A stretch of 8,608 nt of DNA from an uncultured Pyrinomonas sp. (GTDB taxonomy: Bacteria > Acidobacteriota > Blastocatellia > Pyrinomonadales > Pyrinomonadaceae). The DNA is taken from assembly GCA_937135995.1 (NCBI GenBank), contig CAKZOF010000644.1:1-8608 (forward strand). Direction: 5' to 3'. A model generated the notes under the pieces. That model did not search any database, had not been told where the DNA came from, and saw only the letters and a list, made by a program, of their open reading frames with translations. Below are positions 6,561-8,608 of the stretch, one piece after another (position 1 is the stretch's first letter; each line of letters opens with the position of its first letter). Position numbers and translations under genes: made by a program.

Positions 6561-6836
6561 TCAGCAGAGAGGATCCAACTTCTGACTGATAACGGGCAGT
6601 CCGCTTGTAGCCTTTTCGGCGTTCAATTTGATGTAATGCTTCCACGCTTCCGGCACCCCATCCTCGGGATAGATCGCTTCCACGGGACACTCAGGGACGC
6701 AAACATCGCAGTCGATGCAAACTTCCGGGTCGATGACGAGCATCCGTTCGTCTAAGCGAAAAGCTTCCACCGGACAGACGACCGCGCAATCCGTGTATCG
6801 GCAATCGATGCAAGGTTCCGTGACGACGTAGGCCAT
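6561..6836 (-). CDS. fdxA: 7Fe ferredoxin ([3Fe-4S] plus [4Fe-4S])
   Basis: A 91-aa soluble cytoplasmic electron carrier. Numbered without Met, as in Azotobacter FdI, cysteines fall exactly at the family positions: 8, 16 and 49 for the [3Fe-4S] cluster and 20, 39, 42 and 45 for the [4Fe-4S] cluster (segments CIDCRYTDCAVVCP and CIDCDVCVPECP). Cys11 is kept although it is not a ligand. Position 24, a free cysteine near the [4Fe-4S] cluster in FdI, is Ala here. The C-terminal part (WKHYIKLNAEKA...LPVISQKLDPL) follows the family and ends in an unusual final Cys. Start ATG 6836 is preceded by GGGAGAAGGA. A candidate promoter lies at 6921-6948 and a dyad in the leader. Its redox partner is not evident; neighbours are hypothetical proteins. 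Confidence 0.96.
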   Translation of the reverse strand: MAYVVTEPCIDCRYTDCAVVCPVEAFRLDERMLVIDPEVCIDCDVCVPECPVEAIYPEDGVPEAWKHYIKLNAEKATSGLPVISQKLDPLC

Positions 6837-6857
6837 TCCTTCTCCCTCTTAAGCGTG

Positions 6858-6871
6858 TTGTTGGACAACAA
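6858..6871. repeat. Dyad in the ferredoxin leader
   Basis: TTGTTG-GA-CAACAA is a perfect 6-bp inverted repeat with a 2-nt centre, about 21 nt upstream of the ferredoxin start and downstream of its predicted promoter. With so short a centre it is better as a protein-binding operator than as an RNA hairpin. No regulator can be named. Confidence 0.35.
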
Positions 6872-6920
6872 GACACGGTGTTGCCAGAGCTTGTTCCTCT
6901 CTGCCCATGCCTTGCCTGCC

Positions 6921-6948
6921 ATTTTAAGCATCAATGCGCAACAAGCAA
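6921..6948 (-). promoter_or_regulatory. Candidate promoter of the ferredoxin gene
   Basis: On the minus strand TTGCTT (6943-6948, first three bases of the -35 consensus) and TAAAAT (6921-6926, 5/6 to the -10 consensus) are 16 nt apart. Transcription would start near 6914, giving a leader of about 78 nt that includes the dyad at 6858-6871. Confidence 0.35.
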
Positions 6949-7005
6949 AAGCGAGGGAGTTCAAAGATCCTTCGTGCTAACTCGAGGATCGTCATCTTCT
7001 TTCGG

Positions 7006-7230
7006 TCACGCTTCGCTCGTCTGCGTCGATGGTTCCGGCATGAGCGATTTGAGGACACGCGAGGTCTCTTCGCGGCGCTTTTGCTGAAACTCGCTGACCC
7101 ATTGAGAGACGGTGGCGACCATCTCGCGCACGCTCTCTTTGGGAGCCTTTGGCTCGGTCTGTGCGGTGGAAACCTCGCTTTGAGGCTTTTTGATCACTTT
7201 GATTTTGGACGAAATTACTTTGGCTACCAT
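7006..7230 (-). CDS. 74-aa charged hypothetical protein
   Basis: Unrecognised soluble protein. The N-terminal third is Lys-rich with beta-like alternation (MVAKVISSKIKVIKK), followed by a Pro/Glu/Thr linker (~16-31), a probable amphipathic helix (~32-64, with REMVATVSQWVSEFQQKRREE and RVLKSLM) and a Ser/Thr/Glu tail. Third codon positions are G/C-rich, and the composition is coherent, unlike the competing frame at 6992-7294. The start at ATG 7230 has AGGG very close (3 nt) and an AGGGA about 12 nt upstream, so initiation strength is unclear. It is on the same strand as the ferredoxin, 169 nt upstream of it, but the ferredoxin has its own candidate promoter. The helix could mediate oligomerisation; no function can be assigned. 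Confidence 0.6.
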   Translation of the reverse strand: MVAKVISSKIKVIKKPQSEVSTAQTEPKAPKESVREMVATVSQWVSEFQQKRREETSRVLKSLMPEPSTQTSEA

Positions 7231-7410
7231 AAACCCTGATCTTCCCTTGTCTCCTGTGTCGAGTCTTGTTTCCGTTCGGCAACAAGGCGCTCACCCTCTG
7301 TGAAGCAAATACCGGGCCACGCTTTCGACTCCCCGAATTTCCGCCGGGCTCCTAATAAGCACGCATGACTCTAGCCAACGAGTGTAACGATCTTGTTGCA
7401 GGACGTGGAC

Positions 7411-7517
7411 AAAAAATTCGGCGGTTGTCGCTCGCCGACGACGCTTCGGATCACACGCGCGCGTTTGTGACTGGCGCTTCTTTAGATGCGCGAAGAAGCG
7501 TCGTCGCCGAAGTTTTT
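7411..7517. other. Large nested inverted repeat flanked by A and T tracts (structured RNA or bidirectional terminator)
   Basis: AAAAAATTCGGCG (7411-7423) pairs with CGCCGAAGTTTTT (7505-7517) at 12 of 13 positions. Inside it, CGACGACGCTTC (7436-7447) pairs perfectly with GAAGCGTCGTCG (7495-7506). A rival 8-bp stem, CGCTTCTT (7475-7482) with AAGAAGCG (7493-7500), uses the same right-hand bases. Either strand would end the structure with a T run: TTTTT on the plus strand and TTTTTT on the minus strand. It could terminate transcription from both sides or be a switching RNA upstream of the 74-aa gene. Confidence 0.5.
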
Positions 7518-7686
7518 ATGTGATTGAATCAAGTCCCTGGCTTCTGCGAGCATCTTTTCGGATGCACACGGCAGAGATCAGCGTTGCCTGCGCGCTTTGC
7601 AAAGGCGTCGGAGCATCTGGGCGGGCGAGAGACAGCGGACGAGGCGAAAACGCCAGCGCGCAGGGCGCTCCTGCCACGCGTTGAGC

Positions 7687-7784
7687 TACACGCGGCGAGC
7701 TAAGTTCTCGCGAAAGGAAAACCCAACCACGCAAGCCCACGAAACTAGGCACGTACACGCGGCGAGCTAAGTTCTCGCGAAAGG
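7687..7784. repeat. Perfect 31-bp direct repeat pair with a 36-nt spacer
   Basis: Copies at 7687-7717 and 7754-7784 are identical over 31 bases, beginning TACACGCGGCGAGC and ending TCTCGCGAAAGG; identity stops sharply on both sides. Each copy contains GCGAG-CTAAGTT-CTCGC, a 5-bp stem with a 7-nt loop. The spacer is 7718-7753. They lie 66 nt beyond the hybrid kinase stop. Confidence 0.85.
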
Positions 7785-7849
7785 GCGTGCTTTCATTCGG
7801 CCGGATCGAAATCCAAAGTGTCGAGAGGCGCGTTCCGTCGGAAGTGAAA

Positions 7850-8608
7850 TCAACGCGGAAGCGGCTCGCTCGGCGCGGTCATCAAACGGGCGAGCGTGGC
7901 GGCGATCTCGTCGAAGGAGAAGGGTTTGCTGATGACCGCATCGACCAATTCGGTCCATTCACCATTTGGTTCAAGCGAAGCGCCGTAGCCCGTGACGAGC
8001 AGCGTCTTGATCTCAGGCCAGCGCGCGCGGACGTGACGCGCTACGGCCCAGCCGTCCATTTCCGGCATCGAAAGGTCCGTGAAGACCGCATCGAACGAAG
8101 CGCGTTCGAGCCATCGCAAGCCTTCCGGCCCGCTGCTGACCTTGACGGCTGTATGGCCCATCTCGGTGAGCATCTCGGCCAGCGTATCGCGCACCGCCTC
8201 TTCATCATCAATGACGAGCGCACAGATGCCCCGTGTAGGTCGTTCATCACGCTCGGTCGCCGCCGCGTGCGCGCCTTTGGCGAGCGGCAGCGTGATGGTG
8301 AAGACGCTTCCGCGTCCGACTTCGGAGGCGAGCTCGATCTGCCCGCCGTGCCGCTCGATGATGCCGTAGCTGATGGCGAGTCCGAGTCCGGTTCCAGCAT
8401 GCCCTTTGGTCGTAAAGAAAGGCTCGAAGATGCGGCGGCGCACCTCTTCGGGCATGCCGATGCCTGTGTCGGTGAAACGGAGCACGGCTTGATCGCCCGT
8501 GCGGCGCGCTTCGATGGCGAGCAGTCCACCATCGGGCATCGCATCGAGCGCATTGATCACAAGATTGGTGAAGACTTCGCGTAGCTCCGAGGCGACGCCG
8601 GAGACGAT
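7850..8608 (-). CDS. Hybrid histidine kinase, C-terminal part (HATPase plus receiver; 5' end outside the window)
   Basis: The last 252 residues of a two-component protein are visible. The visible part opens with the ATP-binding N box (ELREVFTNLVINALDAM), then G1 DTGIGMPEE, F box IFEPFFTTKG and G2 GTGLGLAISYGIIERHGG, all intact. After a short linker comes a receiver domain with the acid pair in VIDDEE, phospho-acceptor Asp in FTDLSMPEMDG, the conserved Thr in VTGYG and Lys in SKPF. The reading frame remains open to the window edge at 8608, so the sensor and HisKA regions lie outside; an internal GTG at 8560 falls within the N box and is not a start. There is no output domain after the receiver, so it may pass phosphate on or act as a sink. 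No partner is seen here. Confidence 0.93.
   Translation of the reverse strand: MVSGVASELREVFTNLVINALDAMPDGGLLAIEARRTGDQAVLRFTDTGIGMPEEVRRRIFEPFFTTKGHAGTGLGLAISYGIIERHGGQIELASEVGRGSVFTITLPLAKGAHAAATERDERPTRGICALVIDDEEAVRDTLAEMLTEMGHTAVKVSSGPEGLRWLERASFDAVFTDLSMPEMDGWAVARHVRARWPEIKTLLVTGYGASLEPNGEWTELVDAVISKPFSFDEIAATLARLMTAPSEPLPR

Larger units (their letters stand above)
7231..7849. other. Gene-free region with structured repeats
   Basis: There is no convincing gene in these 619 nt. The 80-codon minus-strand frame at 7516-7758 runs through one and a part of the 31-bp repeats and has no recognisable composition. No tRNA or rRNA was seen. The region holds the inverted repeat at 7411-7517, a GGCG-AAAA-CGCC hairpin near 7643-7654 and the direct repeat pair at 7687-7784. 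The distal end must include the promoter of the 74-aa gene, which was not identified. Confidence 0.55.

Noticed and set aside
7516..7758. 80-codon minus-strand frame
   Set aside because: It runs across the 31-bp repeat region, has no ribosome site or recognisable pattern, and an Arg/Ser/Pro/Ala-rich product typical of non-coding GC-rich DNA.

Overview
The window is high-GC bacterial DNA, rich in CGCG-type runs. It codes mainly on the minus strand and holds eight supported genes, two of them cut by the window edges. The organism is very probably diderm, because there is an outer-membrane-type polysaccharide export protein with a signal peptide. Sigma-54 activators, hybrid kinases, a 7Fe ferredoxin and an SLBB export protein together would suit Acidobacteriota or a deltaproteobacterial-type lineage. 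That placement is a guess: there is no rRNA or marker gene here.

Layout. Positions 1-1243 (-) encode a sigma-54-dependent response regulator that runs off the left edge, with its own candidate sigma-70 promoter at 1274-1302. Positions 1244-1624 are non-coding, with degenerate ~60-nt-spaced repeats. Positions 1625-3262 (-) encode a membrane sensor kinase, the likely partner of the regulator. Positions 3263-3688 are non-coding, with a terminator-like hairpin and a 16-bp palindrome. Positions 3689-3928 (-) encode a two-TM small protein, 42 nt behind an SLBB polysaccharide export protein (3971-5044, -). A 197-bp divergent intergenic region separates this from a FabG-like short-chain dehydrogenase (5242-6006, +). 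Convergent to the dehydrogenase are a 93-aa anchored protein (6172-6453, -) and a 7Fe ferredoxin (6561-6836, -). The 165-bp gap between the convergent genes is largely filled by two near-identical 36-bp direct repeats with a 36-nt spacer. A 74-aa protein (7006-7230, -) follows. Then comes a 619-bp gene-free stretch (7231-7849) with a large inverted repeat flanked by A and T runs and a perfect 31-bp direct repeat, again with a 36-nt spacer. The window ends in the 3' part of a hybrid histidine kinase (7850-8608, -).

How it may work together. The kinase at 1625-3262 should sense an extracytoplasmic or membrane signal and phosphorylate the enhancer-binding regulator, which would switch on sigma-54 promoters. 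Lying next to an EPS export gene, the pair may control surface polysaccharide; this is inferred from position only. The ferredoxin, the dehydrogenase and the C-terminal hybrid kinase look like separate units.

I did not find a convincing new multi-gene system. The signals least explained by ordinary genes are the two repeat pairs with identical 36-nt spacers, the structured inverted repeat at 7411-7517, and the small uncharacterised proteins.
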